Source: CAZFVY01 sp964522665 (GTDB lineage: Bacteria > Verrucomicrobiota > Verrucomicrobiia > Limisphaerales > CAZFVY01). Taken from it: a stretch of 64,000 nt of DNA. The number at the start of each line of letters is the position of its first letter. Positions within the stretch are counted from its first letter, which is position 1. The translations under genes were made by a program, and so were the position numbers. This document shows positions 46,684 through 58,000 of the stretch, in pieces. Location: the NCBI GenBank assembly GCA_964522665.1, contig CAZFVY010000003.1:62001-126000 (forward strand), given 5' to 3'. The notes below the pieces were generated by a model. It was not told the DNA's origin. It ran no database searches and was given only the letters and a program-made list of their open reading frames with translations.

Positions 46684-49600
46684 TTGATCCCGGCTCCATC
46701 CAACGACTGCAGCTTTTGCGACAGCAGCTCCGCGAGTTCGTCCTGTGACAAGTCGTCGAGTCGCGGCGTCTCCGGTGATGGGACCGGCGGCGGCACGACC
46801 ATTTCGGCGATTGGGGCCGGGGCCGCGAATTCCAATTTGACGCTCGCGATCAAGTGCTCGACCAACGACTCGACGGTCGGAAAATCGAAGATCAGGGTCG
46901 CGGAAAACCGGCGCTCAAGCCCGGCCTCGATTTGCCCCTGCACCTCGACCGCCATCAGCGAATCGACCCCCAGATTGAAGACTGGTTCACGCGGGCCGAT
47001 TTCGCGCCCGGGCGGCAAGCCCAAGACCGCGGCGAGCCGATCACCAATCAAGCGCGCGAGCAGGTCGCGGCGCAGCTCGACCCGCGTGGCCGCGAGGCGG
47101 GTCAGCCAGGTTGTCTTGGCGCCGGCGCCGCTCGATTCGGTGGGCGTGAAATCCCGCAGATAACCGCCCGCGAGCGCCTGGGGAAATTGTTGCAGATACC
47201 TCGGCCAATCGATGTCCATGACGGCCGCCTGGGCGGGCGGGTCGAGCAGCAGCGCGCCGAGCGCCCGCAGGGCGTCTTCCCGCGCCAGCGCGCGCAATCC
47301 TACTTTCGCGTGCCGCTCTTGGTCGCGCTCGGCGAGCGAAGATGTCATGCCGGCCCCGGCCCAAGGGCCCCAATTGACGCTGATTCCCGGCGCTCCCTCG
47401 GCGCGGCGCCGGGCCACCAACGCGTCCGCGAACGCGTTCGCGGCGGCGTAGTTTCCTTGCGCGGGCAACCCGACGAGCGAGACCATCGAGGAGAAGACGA
47501 CGAAATAATCGAGCGGGAGCGCGCGGGTCAGTTCGTCCAGATTTGTAAGGCCGGACACTTTCGGCCCGAACACGCGCTCGAATTTCTCCCACGTTTGGTT
47601 CAGGAGCAGACCGTCATCGAGGACGCCGGCGGCGTGAAACACGCCGCGTAGCGGCCGTTCGGCGCCAGCGAATTCGACGAGGCCCGCGACGTCCCCGCGC
47701 TGGCTCAGATCGCCCGCAAACACTCGCGCGGATGCGCCGGCTTTTTCGAGGCGCGCGAGCGCTTCGGCCGCCTGGCCAATTGCGCCGCGCCGCCCATTGA
47801 GAACCAAATGCCGCGCGCCGCGCGCCACGAGCCATTCCGCGAGCGTAAGCCCAAGATCGCCCAAGCCGCCGCAAATCAGGTAAGTGGCGTCGGCGCGGAA
47901 CGCAGGTTGCCGGCCGTCGAGCCGGATATTACGCCGGGCCAGGCGGAGGGTCAGGCGTTCCTGTTTTCGCCAGGCGACGCGATCGTCGCCGTCGGGCGCC
48001 AGAATCTCATCGCACACGTCGGCCATCGAATTGATCGAGTCCGGGTCCAAATCGAGTCGGAGACACCTGAGCGCGGGGTATTCGATGGCAATCGTATTTG
48101 CCAAGCCCCACAAGGTCGCCGCGGACGGATTTGATGTTTTGCTCCCGGCTGGCTGGGCGCCCCGGGTAACAACGACCAGGCGCGGCGTGTTCGTGGTCGA
48201 GAGGTGGGCGAGCGCTTGGGTGAGGTAGAGCAAACTGCCGCAGCCGTTCGCGAGCGCGGCGCCTGAGGGGTCACTCGAGTTCGCCGCCGTTTCCGCCGGA
48301 CTCAAGCTCCAGAGATGCACGACTCCCTGCAGCGATTCGCCGCGCGCCTCCACTCCGGCGAGCAATTGGGCGAAATCCTCGGGCGATTGCGGATCGATTT
48401 GAAACTGGTTCTCCGTGATCGGGCGATACGGGCCGCGGGCCATCACCAAGACGCACTGGCCACCGCGCGCGAGCAGCGCGTCGGCCAACTTAAGACCGTG
48501 GCCCGATTCGTCGGCGAAAATCAGCCAAAGTCCGACGGCGCCGTTGCCCGCGGAATCCCGCGGCGCGATCGCCTGGCTCCAGCGCGGTTCATAAAACCAT
48601 TGGCTCAAATCCTTCTGAATGCCGCGCAAGAGCACGTCGCGATCGGCCTTGCGACCTTCAATGCCGATGATTTCGGCGATGGTTTGGCCGTCGTCTTCCA
48701 GCAGGCGAATGTCGCCAACGATTTTCGCGGCGACCTGTGGGTCCTCGCGGTAACGTGCTTGCGCCCAGAGCGACTTACCGGAGGGGCGCCGGAAAAACTT
48801 GAAACGCTCGAGTCCGAAGGGAATCAGCACTTTGCCTTCGCCGGCGTCGAGCGTCATCACCATCAAACCGACGCACGCGTCGATCAGACCGGGATGCAAC
48901 TGGAAACGGTCGAGGGCGGCCGCCCGCGCCGGGGTTCGTATCCGGCCAACGACGTCACGACCAGCCAAACGGATTGCGTCCAACCAGCGGTAGCCGGGAC
49001 CAAGATGTATCGGGCCGAGGCGTTGGGCGGAATAAAGGTCGGAGGCGAGAACTTCGGTCGTCAATTGACTCCAAGTTTCCGCCGGAAGCGTCGCGCTCCA
49101 AATCGAGGCGGCGGGCTGAAGCGGCTCGCCGACGACGATTTTGCCCGTCGTGTGGACCAGCCCGGCGTCACCCGGGGTGGCCGCGTCGAGGCTGAGCAGG
49201 CGGAAGGCGCTTTCACCGTTGACCAGCGGGTCGAACACCACCTGCACAAGTCGGCCGCGGCCGTTGGGAATGGAAAGCGCGCGGTGGAATACGACGTCGG
49301 CCAATTCGAGTCCAGCCGGTTGGTAGAGGTGGCTGGCGGCGCCGAGCAACAAGGAAACCTGGCACGCGCCCGGAACGACGGTTTCATCGAACAGCAGATG
49401 ATCCTTCAGAAGCGGCAGCGACTCGGCGCTGAAAAAGGACTCGAACACGACGGCCTCGAGGACCGGGGAACGGATCATGTGGCCGAGCAAAGGATGGTCG
49501 AGCGCGCGCGACAGCGGATGCGTGGGCGTTTTGGCGGTCGATTCCTCGGGCCAGTAACGCTTCCGCTGAAACGGTGAGGTCGGCAAACCGTTCAACCGGC

Positions 49601-52079
49601 GGCGGCCGTAGGGCGCATCGAAGCGGCGCCAGTCGAGGTCCACGTCGCGCGTATTTAGCGCGGCGGCCGCGCGAAGCATCGCCCGCCAGTCGGGTTCGTG
49701 TTCATCTAAACAGGCGAAGACCGCGGCGGCCGCGGGCATCGTCTCGCGCGCGGATTCGCCGAGTCGGGTGGCGGCGCCGAGTTCCAGCAAAACGCCGAAG
49801 CGCTGCGCGCGCAAATGCGCGAGCGCTTCGAGCGAACGGCCACTTTCGGTCACCAACCGGCGCCAATACGAGGCGCCAAGCGCGGCTTCACTGACGGGCA
49901 GCCCGGTGACCGATGATATCCAGGTGACGCGCGCCGGTCCGGAGCGGACTTCCCGCGCGACGGAGTCGAACGCCGCCAGCGCCTCGCCCGTGAGCTGCCC
50001 GCGGGGCGACGTTGCAAGCGCCTCTCCGTGCGCGATCGCGAGCCGCATTGCGTCAGCCAGGCTGATTACTTCGGCAACGCAGGCGGCGGCGTACTCGCCG
50101 ACGCCGTCGCCCAGGAGGGCGGCCGGCTCGACCCGCCAATCCCGCCAGACGCGGGCCAGCGCGACCGCGAGGGCGAGTTGGGCGGGCAGGCGAAACCGCG
50201 GATGATTCAACAGGTCCGGCGTGGCCGCCGGGTCGAATAAGAGCGTCGAGAGCGCCTGGCCCAGCAGCGGCCGAGCGACCGCGTCGCATTCGGCGAAGGT
50301 TTGTTGAAAAACCGGCGCGGTTTGGAACAACTCGCGGCCGACGCCGGGCCGCCACGGGCCGGGCGCGCCGAACAGAAACGCGACGCGCGGCTTGGGGCAA
50401 AGCTCAAGCTGCCCCAAGCAGAGATCGGGAGTCTGCTCCCCGTTCAGAAAGGCGGTCAACTGGCGACGCGCCGACCCGGAGGAATCGGCGACCAATGAAA
50501 GCCGTTCATCAAAATAGGCGCGCCCCACGTTGGCCGTGTGGCAGACGTTGGCGAACTCCGCCGCGGGCGCGCGGTCCAGAAATTCGACGTACGCGCCGGC
50601 CAGTTCCTTGAGGGCGGCGGCGCTTCGGGCCGAAATATTGAGCAAATGGCAGGGACGTTCGCTCGTCGTAGCGGTGGTTTGGACCGTCGGCGCTTCCTCG
50701 AGAATTGCGTGGGCATTCGAGCCGCTGAAACCGAAAGAACTGACGCCCGCGCGAAGGGGAGTGCCGTGAGTGGTCCAAGGCTGGAGCTGGGTGGGAACGC
50801 TGATCGGCGTGCTCTGCCACGCGATGTGCGGCGTGGGTGTTTTGAAATTCAGGTGGGGGGGCAGCTCGCGATGCCGAAGGGCCAGGGCGGTCTTGATCAA
50901 CCCGGCGATGCCGGCGGCCGCTTCGAGATGACCGATGTTGGTTTTGACCGAACCGATGACGAGCGGATGCTCCTTGGTTCGACCGGGACAATAAACCTCG
51001 CTCAGAGCGCCGACCTCGATGGGATCCCCGAGCGACGTGCCGGTACCGTGCGCTTCGATGTAGCTCACTTCGCGCGGCGCGACGCCGCCGTTTTCGAGGG
51101 CGTGGCGGATGACGATTTGTTGGGCCGGGCCGTTCGGCACCGTCAAGCCGCTGGTTCGACCGTCCTGATTGGTGGCCGAGCCGCGAATCAGCGCGAGAAT
51201 CGGGTCATGATCCGCCAGGGCGTCGGACAAGCGACGCAAGACAACAACGCCGCAGCCTTCTCCGCGCGTAAAACCGTCCGCGGCCGCGTCGAACGTTTTG
51301 CACCGGCCACTCGGCGAGAGCATGTGGTTCTTCGAGAAATTGACGCTCAGTTCGGGCGAGAGGATGCGATTGACCCCGCCGGCAAGCGCGCGATCGCACT
51401 CGCGGTTGCGCAGGCTTTGGCACGCCAGATGGACGGAGACCAGCGATGATGAGCAGGCGGTGTCCACCGAAACGCACGGTCCTTGCAGGCCGAGAAAGTA
51501 AGACAAGCGACCCGCCGCGACGCTGTGGGCGATCCCCGTGGCCAGGTACGCGTCGATCTTCTCCGGCCCCCGGTCGAGCAACCGGTGGCCGAAATCGTTG
51601 TTGCAAATGCCGATGAACACGCCGGTCGCGCTGCCCGCGAGGCGGTTCGGCGCGACGCCGGCGTCCTCGAGCGCTTCCCACGCGACCTCCAGCAACCAGC
51701 GTTGTTGCGGGTCCATCGTGATCGCTTCCCGGGGCGAGATGCCGAAGAACTCGGGGTCGAATTGGTCGAGCGAGCAAAAAAAACCGGCTTGCCGGGTGAT
51801 CATCTTGCCCGGGACCTCGACGTTCGCGTCGTAAAACGCGTCGATGTCCCAGCGGTCGGCCGGCACCTCCGAAATCGCGTCGCCGCCCCGACGAAGGAAT
51901 TCCCAAAACGCTTTCGGGGTTACCAGGTCGCGCGGAAAACGGCAACCAACGCCGACGATGGCGATCGGCTCCTTGGCGGCCCGCTCGAGCGCCTCGACTT
52001 TGGCGCGCATTTCCTGCACGGCGACCAAGGCGCGCTTGGCGGGCGAGAGTCCGTCAGACGTTTCGTTGGGCGCGCTCAT
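46680..52079 (-). CDS. Type I PKS: KS-(degenerate AT)-DH-KR-ACP, 1799 aa
   Basis: Second extension module. The N-terminal helix (about 10-36) looks like a docking segment. KS: DTACSSS (Cys209), EAHGTGT (His344), KTNIGH (His384), all intact. AT region (about 565-840): the FTGQG block has become FGAPG, GHSxGE has become GDGVGE (Asp658, Gly659) and the HAFH block is missing, so it cannot transfer acyl groups. DH: His894 in DHLLFDETVVP and Asp1067 in LIDAC, with some deviation from the standard HxxxGxxxxP. KR: GGLGDLG near 1405, LDD (B-type) and Tyr1544. ACP: LGVDSL, Ser1707. The C-terminal helix (LSQDELAELLSQKL) is a likely docking partner for the giant protein. ATG 52079 overlaps the upstream stop and the stop overlaps the next start, both as ATGA. 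Role: add C2, reduce and dehydrate to an alkene, with malonyl supplied in trans. Confidence 0.94.
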   Translation of the reverse strand: MSAPNETSDGLSPAKRALVAVQEMRAKVEALERAAKEPIAIVGVGCRFPRDLVTPKAFWEFLRRGGDAISEVPADRWDIDAFYDANVEVPGKMITRQAGFFCSLDQFDPEFFGISPREAITMDPQQRWLLEVAWEALEDAGVAPNRLAGSATGVFIGICNNDFGHRLLDRGPEKIDAYLATGIAHSVAAGRLSYFLGLQGPCVSVDTACSSSLVSVHLACQSLRNRECDRALAGGVNRILSPELSVNFSKNHMLSPSGRCKTFDAAADGFTRGEGCGVVVLRRLSDALADHDPILALIRGSATNQDGRTSGLTVPNGPAQQIVIRHALENGGVAPREVSYIEAHGTGTSLGDPIEVGALSEVYCPGRTKEHPLVIGSVKTNIGHLEAAAGIAGLIKTALALRHRELPPHLNFKTPTPHIAWQSTPISVPTQLQPWTTHGTPLRAGVSSFGFSGSNAHAILEEAPTVQTTATTSERPCHLLNISARSAAALKELAGAYVEFLDRAPAAEFANVCHTANVGRAYFDERLSLVADSSGSARRQLTAFLNGEQTPDLCLGQLELCPKPRVAFLFGAPGPWRPGVGRELFQTAPVFQQTFAECDAVARPLLGQALSTLLFDPAATPDLLNHPRFRLPAQLALAVALARVWRDWRVEPAALLGDGVGEYAAACVAEVISLADAMRLAIAHGEALATSPRGQLTGEALAAFDSVAREVRSGPARVTWISSVTGLPVSEAALGASYWRRLVTESGRSLEALAHLRAQRFGVLLELGAATRLGESARETMPAAAAVFACLDEHEPDWRAMLRAAAALNTRDVDLDWRRFDAPYGRRRLNGLPTSPFQRKRYWPEESTAKTPTHPLSRALDHPLLGHMIRSPVLEAVVFESFFSAESLPLLKDHLLFDETVVPGACQVSLLLGAASHLYQPAGLELADVVFHRALSIPNGRGRLVQVVFDPLVNGESAFRLLSLDAATPGDAGLVHTTGKIVVGEPLQPAASIWSATLPAETWSQLTTEVLASDLYSAQRLGPIHLGPGYRWLDAIRLAGRDVVGRIRTPARAAALDRFQLHPGLIDACVGLMVMTLDAGEGKVLIPFGLERFKFFRRPSGKSLWAQARYREDPQVAAKIVGDIRLLEDDGQTIAEIIGIEGRKADRDVLLRGIQKDLSQWFYEPRWSQAIAPRDSAGNGAVGLWLIFADESGHGLKLADALLARGGQCVLVMARGPYRPITENQFQIDPQSPEDFAQLLAGVEARGESLQGVVHLWSLSPAETAANSSDPSGAALANGCGSLLYLTQALAHLSTTNTPRLVVVTRGAQPAGSKTSNPSAATLWGLANTIAIEYPALRCLRLDLDPDSINSMADVCDEILAPDGDDRVAWRKQERLTLRLARRNIRLDGRQPAFRADATYLICGGLGDLGLTLAEWLVARGARHLVLNGRRGAIGQAAEALARLEKAGASARVFAGDLSQRGDVAGLVEFAGAERPLRGVFHAAGVLDDGLLLNQTWEKFERVFGPKVSGLTNLDELTRALPLDYFVVFSSMVSLVGLPAQGNYAAANAFADALVARRRAEGAPGISVNWGPWAGAGMTSSLAERDQERHAKVGLRALAREDALRALGALLLDPPAQAAVMDIDWPRYLQQFPQALAGGYLRDFTPTESSGAGAKTTWLTRLAATRVELRRDLLARLIGDRLAAVLGLPPGREIGPREPVFNLGVDSLMAVEVQGQIEAGLERRFSATLIFDFPTVESLVEHLIASVKLEFAAPAPIAEMVVPPPVPSPETPRLDDLSQDELAELLSQKLQSLDGAGIK
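49560..50400 (-). other. Degenerate acyltransferase domain in PKS2
   Basis: The fold is still recognizable: a VAFLF start, a GVGEYAAACVAEV segment and the RKRYW end of the post-AT linker. However, the catalytic Ser (now Gly659) and the preceding His (now Asp658) are gone. The segment that would carry HAFH is deleted. The shift is in frame with no stop codon, so it may remain as a structural spacer. Confidence 0.88.
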
Positions 52080-55000
52080 AATCGCAGTTTCAAGGCCGCT
52101 AATTCCTGTTCCAACAGGCGTTCCGCTTCCGCGTCGGACATTTGCCGCACATCGGCGGCCGTCGCGGAAGCCGCGAAAGGCGTGGGCGCGCGGGCCGCGC
52201 TTGGCGGGGGGGAGACTAGTTCACGGGCCAGGTATTCGGCGAGTTTGAAAACCGTCGGATAGTCCAGCGCCAGCGTCGTCGGCAACGTCCGTTTCAGCTC
52301 AGTTTGCAGGCGATTCCGCAATTCCACCGAGGTCAGCGAGTCCATGCCCATCTCGAAGAAGCCTTGGCCCGGGTCCACGGCCGCGTCATCGTTCCAGCCC
52401 AGCACGAGGGCGACCCGTGAAGTCAGGTAACGTTCCAGACGCAGGGACCGCTCCGGCGCGGGCCAGGCGGCGAAATCGAGCGTCGGCGAAGCCGGAGCGG
52501 GCGTTGGCCGGAGCGATGGAGTTCGCGGCGCCAATTCCGAAAGGAAGGGGGACGCGGGGGCGTGCGCCAGATAGACCGGCCAGTCAGCCACGAGGACGCA
52601 AACCTGCGGCAGACGTTCGACGAGCGCGCGTTCGAGCGCCGCGAACCCGGCGGCGGGCGTGAGCGGGCTGAGGCCTTTGAGGCGGAGCATGGCGCCGCTC
52701 GGGGCCTCGGCGGCGGCGCCAACATCGGCCCAAGCGCCCCAGTTCACGCACGTCACGGGACGGCCTTGCGCGCGGCGGAACTGGGCCAGGGCGTCCAGAA
52801 AAGCGTTGGCCGCGGCGTAATTGGCCTGGCCTGGCGCGCTTAGGACCGAGGCGGCCGAGGAAAAAAGGACGAAACAGTCGAGTTCGAGCGCTTCGGTAAG
52901 CTGGTGCAGGAGCCACGCGCCATCGACCTTGGCCGCCATGACGTTCTCGAACCGAGCGTCGTCTTGCTCCGCCAACGCGGCGTTGTCCACGACGCCGGCG
53001 CAATGGAAGATACCCGCCAGCGCCGGCAATTCCCGGCGGATCTCAGTCAACATGCCGGCAGTCTGGGCGAATCGCGAAACGTCGGCCGTGAAGACCGTTA
53101 CTTCGGCGCCCGCCGCGGCCAACGCTTCCAATTTCACCTGCGCCGCCGGCCCGGGGTCGCGCCGGCCGGCCAGCGCCAGATGCCGCGCGCCATGCTCGAC
53201 CAGCCACTTCGCCGTCTGCAAGCCGAGGCCGCCGAAACCGCCAGTGATCAGGTAGGTTCGATCAGCGCGGACGCGCCACTCTCGCGTGGGCGCCGCCACG
53301 GCGGAAGGCGCCGCGGGTGGGACGCTCCTGGTTAACCGGGCGACGAAACGTCGCGAGCCTCGCCAGGCGATCTGGACTTCGGGAGTGGCCGCGGACAATT
53401 CCGCGAAAAGATTTTGCGCGCCGTCGCGGGCGGCGGGATCAAGGTCCACGACGCTCACGGAGAATTCCGGCGCCTCGCCCGCGATGGCGTTGCTCAAGCC
53501 GGCGAGCGGCGACTGGGCGAGTCCGGACAGACCGTCCGCGCCGGTGTTCACCGCGTCCCGAGTGACGAACCAAAGGCGAGGCGCGCGCGCGAATTTCGCT
53601 CTCGCCAGCGCTTGAGCCAGGCGCAGGGCGCCACTCCAACCCGGCCGCGAGGACGCTCCGGGGCCAGCTTCTCCAAACGACGCGGGACCCGGCGCGTCAA
53701 GCCCCCAAAGATAGGCCACGCCGGTCAGTGGTGAGTCCGGATTTTGCGCCGCCGCGACGAGTCGGTCGAAATGGGAGGCGACTTGCGGGTCGAGCTCATA
53801 CCCTCGTTCGGAAATCCGCTGGAAGCCGCCGCCGGCGACGGCGGTGAGGACTTCGTAACCGGCCGACTCCATGGTCGTGGCCAGGCGCGCCCCGGTCGGT
53901 CCTCGGTCAGTGAAGATCAACCAGCGGCGGCGGCTTACCGGCGGCACGGCGGACGCCGCTCCGGCTTGCGCGATGATCACGGCTTGTTGGGAAATCGCGT
54001 GGCGGCTCTCGGCGGGCAGGGTGACGCAGTCATTCCGCGCGAAGCCGCTTTGCTCCAGAATAGCGCCCCACCGCTCGGCCGCGAGCAGTGGATGTGTCGG
54101 ACGAAGCGCCAAATCCTTGAAGCGCCACCAGCCTTCGGTCATGCCAAAAACCAAGTCGAGCCAAAGCGCCGGCGCGATGCCCTCCGCCAGGAGAAGAAAA
54201 CCACCCGGCGCGAGCAAACTCCGGATATGACACAGGGTTTGCCGCAAATCCGCCGTGGCGTGCACGACGTTGGCCGCGATGATCAGGTGGTACTCGCCCG
54301 GTTGAAATCCCTGCGCGGACGGGTCCTGCTCGATGTCCAGCCGAGCGAACCGGACGAAATCGTGGCGGCCGAACGAGGCGCGGCCATCGGCGAGGAATTT
54401 GGGCGAGAGGTCGGTAAACGCGTAGCTGACCCGCGTGGCCGGCAGGCGCGGGAGGAGCTCGGCGGTCGTGCCGCCGCTGCCGGCGCCGATTTCGAGAATG
54501 CGGATGGTCTCCGGCGCGGGGACGCGTTCGATCAGCGCCAGCGCGGCTTCATGCACGAGCGCGTTGATCGACCGCCCGGCGAGTCCCTCCCGATAAACGC
54601 GAGCGACGCGGGTTGCGTCGCCGTTTGGAAAAAGAAGCTCTTTCAGCGGATCGCACTCGCCCCGCAAGACGGACGCCAGCGCGGCGCCGCAACGTTCCAC
54701 GAGCGCCAATTCCGCCGCGCACTCAGGGAATCGCTCGCCGAGCGCGCGAGCGGCTGACGCGGGTTCGACCGCGGTGAATTCGCCAAAGGCTTTCTGGCGC
54801 TCGCCATCGACGGTCACGAGGCCCGCGGCGGCCAGCGCTTCAAGGAGCCGGCGCCAGAGCTTTTGATGACGTGGCGCGACCCCGAGGCGTTCGGCAGCTT
54901 CGAGCGCCGAGAGATTCGAGCCGGTCGCGGGCAACTCCCCGAGGTCGGCCAGCGCGGCGGCGGCGTAGGCGACGACGAGCCGTTCCAGTTCCGCCATTCC

Positions 55001-58000
55001 CTGGCCGTAGCGCGCCATTTCTGGCGTCGCGATCAGGCGGTCGAGGGTGGCTTGCAGTTGAATCTTCAGTTCCGCCGGACTGGCCGCCGACCGAGCCGGA
55101 GGCTGGCTCAATGATTGTTCGCGCCATTCGACCGTGTAAAAGCAATCGTGGATGGAGCCGGCGGCGTCGGCGAGCATCTGGCTTCGGCTGGCGGCGCGGC
55201 CTTCGAGGCCGATCATCTCGGCCACCGGTTGGCCAGTCTCGGTCGTGAGCCAGACGTCGGCGACGAGCTTGCCGCCGAGGCTTTCGCGCCGGCGGGCGTA
55301 GGCCCAGAAATTCCCTTCGTTGGCGGGCGCGTGAAACGTGAACGCCTCGATGGCGAAGGGCACGAAGGAGTCCTCGACCGAGACGTTCAACGTCATCACC
55401 GCGAGGCCGAAGCAGGAATCGATGAGGCCCGGAGGGAGCGGCCAGCCGCCGGGCGCGCCGGTCTCGACGGGCGACCGCAGGCGGGCGACCGCTTCGGCGC
55501 CGCCGGTTTTTACCGCGTCAATCCACCGGTAGCTCGGCCCCAGTTCGATCTGTCGCTTGGACTGCAGTTCGTACACCGCCTCCGCGGCCACCGTCCGCTC
55601 CAGTCGGCGCCAGGCATCCGCCGCGGACCGCGACGGGTGGCCGTCCGGAGTGATCTTGGCCTCTCGAATGACCTGAATCGCGCCACTGAAATGAATGACG
55701 CCATCGGCCGCGTCCGGGGCCGTCGCGCTCAACAATCGGAACACGCCCGGACCCGCGCCGGACGGCAGCGCCAGTTGCAGTCGGCGGCTTTCATTCGTCG
55801 GAATGGTCAAGGCCTTTTGAAAGAAGACGTCGGAGCAGGCCAAGGGCCCGGCGCCGAGCGAGCGCGCGGCGGCGCCGAGCGTCGCGGCCAGGAGACAGGC
55901 TCCCGAGACGACGATTTCGCCGAACACCCGGTGGTCCGCGAGCCAGGGGCGGGTTTCAAGGCCGCATTCTCCCTCGAAAAGGACGACGTCGAGCAGCGGC
56001 GACCGGGTTACGCGGTCGAACAGCGGATGGCCGAGATTCTCGTCCGCGCGCGACGCGACCGGCGCGCCGAGCGCCCAATAACGCTGCCGCTGGAATGGGT
56101 AGTTTGGCAGTGGCACGCGGCGGTAACCGCGGTCCTGATCGAAGGCCGCCCAGTCGAGGCTGACGCCCCGCGCACTGAGCGACGCCAGGCTTAGGTAAAG
56201 TTGGCGGACGGCTGGGTCGTTTTCGCGCAGGGTCGGCAGCAGGATGGTTTCCTCCGGGAGAAAACGGCGCGCCATGCTGAGCAGGTCCGGTTTGGGTCCC
56301 AATTCAAGAAAGAGGGCGTGGCCTTGTTCGCGCAAGCGGGACAGGCCGTCGGCAAACCGGACGGGTTGCCGCGCGTGACGCCGCCAATAGGCGGCCGCGC
56401 GGCATTCCTCGCGGACGGGCTTGCCGGTCAAATTCGAGATCAGGGTAAATTGCGGCGCGGCCAGCGGCAGCTCGGCGACGATCCGCTCGAACTCGTCCAG
56501 CATCGGGTCGAGCAGGCGCGAGTGAAAGGCGTGCGAGACCGCGAGCGGCCGCGTCGTGACGCCGGCGCCGGCCAGTTCCGCGGCCACCTCGGCGACGGCG
56601 GCGGCCTCGCCGGAAATGACGGTGTTCGCCGGGCCGTTCAGGGAGGCGATGGCGACGCGGTCGCCGCGCGGGCGCAACGCCGCCGCCACCTCCGCCTCGG
56701 GCGCGAAGACAACCCGCATGGCGCCGTTTTGCGGCAACTCCTGCATCAAACGGGCGCGCATGGCGACCATTTTGAGGCCGTCACCCAGGCTGAAAACGCC
56801 CGCGGCGAACGCGGCGGCGTATTCGCCGAGGCTGTGGCCCATTACGGCCGCCGGACGCAGGCCCCAGCCGCGCAACATCTGGCAGAGGCCGCATTCCAGC
56901 GCGAAAATCGCGGGCTGCGCGAAACGCGTTTGGTTCAGCCGGGCCGGGTCGCCGCCGTGCATCAAGTCGATGATCGACTCGCCCAGCCACGGGCGCAACC
57001 GGGCGTCGCATTCGTCGAGCGTCGTCCGGAAGACCGGTTCCCGCGCGTAAAGCGCCCGGCCCATGCCGACGTATTGGGCGCCTTGGCCAGTGAAGAGGAA
57101 CACGACGCGTGGTTCCGCGCCGGGGCGGCTCTCGCCGACGCAAATCGCAGGGCTGGATTCGCCCGCGGCGAACGCGCGGAGCCGGCGCGCGGCTTCCGAC
57201 TTTGACTCCGCCGACAACGCCAGCCGGCGCTCGAAGAACGAGCGTCCGGTATTCGCCGAGTGGCAGAGGTCGCCGAGAGTTTCGGAGTCGGGAGCCGTTT
57301 CGAGGCGTTCGGCGAAGGCGCGCGCGAGGGCGCGCAAGGCGGCGGGGTTTCTCGCGGAGAGGTTGAGCGTCTGGACCGGACGGGCGCCGGCGGGAGCGGG
57401 AAGGGCGGACGCCGACGGCGCTTCCTGCAGAATAATATGCGAATTGGTGCCACTGAAGCCGAACGAACTCAAGCCCGCGAGGCGCGGCCGGTCGCCGCGC
57501 GGCCACGGCGCCATTTGCGTCGGCACGCGGACGGCCAGGTTGGCCCAAGGGATGTGCGGGCTAGGCTCGCGAAAATGTAACGTGGGAGGGATCGATTCCC
57601 GTTGCAGCGCGAGGACCACTTTGAGGAGGCCGGCCATGCCCGCCGCGGATTCGAGATGGCCAACGTTGGTCTTGACCGAGCCGACGAGCAGCGGGTTCTC
57701 CGGCGTTCGGCCCGCGGCCAGTTCCTCGCCGATGGCTTCCATTTCGATGGGGTCGCCCAGCGCCGTGCCGGTCCCGTGGGCTTCGACGTAGCTAATATCG
57801 GTTGGGGAGATCCGGCCGCGGGCCAGCGCCTGGCGGATCACTTTTTGCTGGGCGACTCCGTTGGGCGCCGTCAGTCCGTTGCTCTTGCCGTCCTGGTTGA
57901 CGGCGGTGGACCGGATCAGCGCCAGGATCCGATCGCCACCGGCGATCGCGTCGGAGAGGCGCTTAAGAATGATCAAGCCGCAACCTTCGCCCCGGACATA

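Noticed and set aside
48800..49420. PKS2 DH as a dead domain
   Set aside because: The motif is atypical, but both catalytic His894 and Asp1067 remain, so I only flag it, unlike the AT, which has lost its nucleophile.
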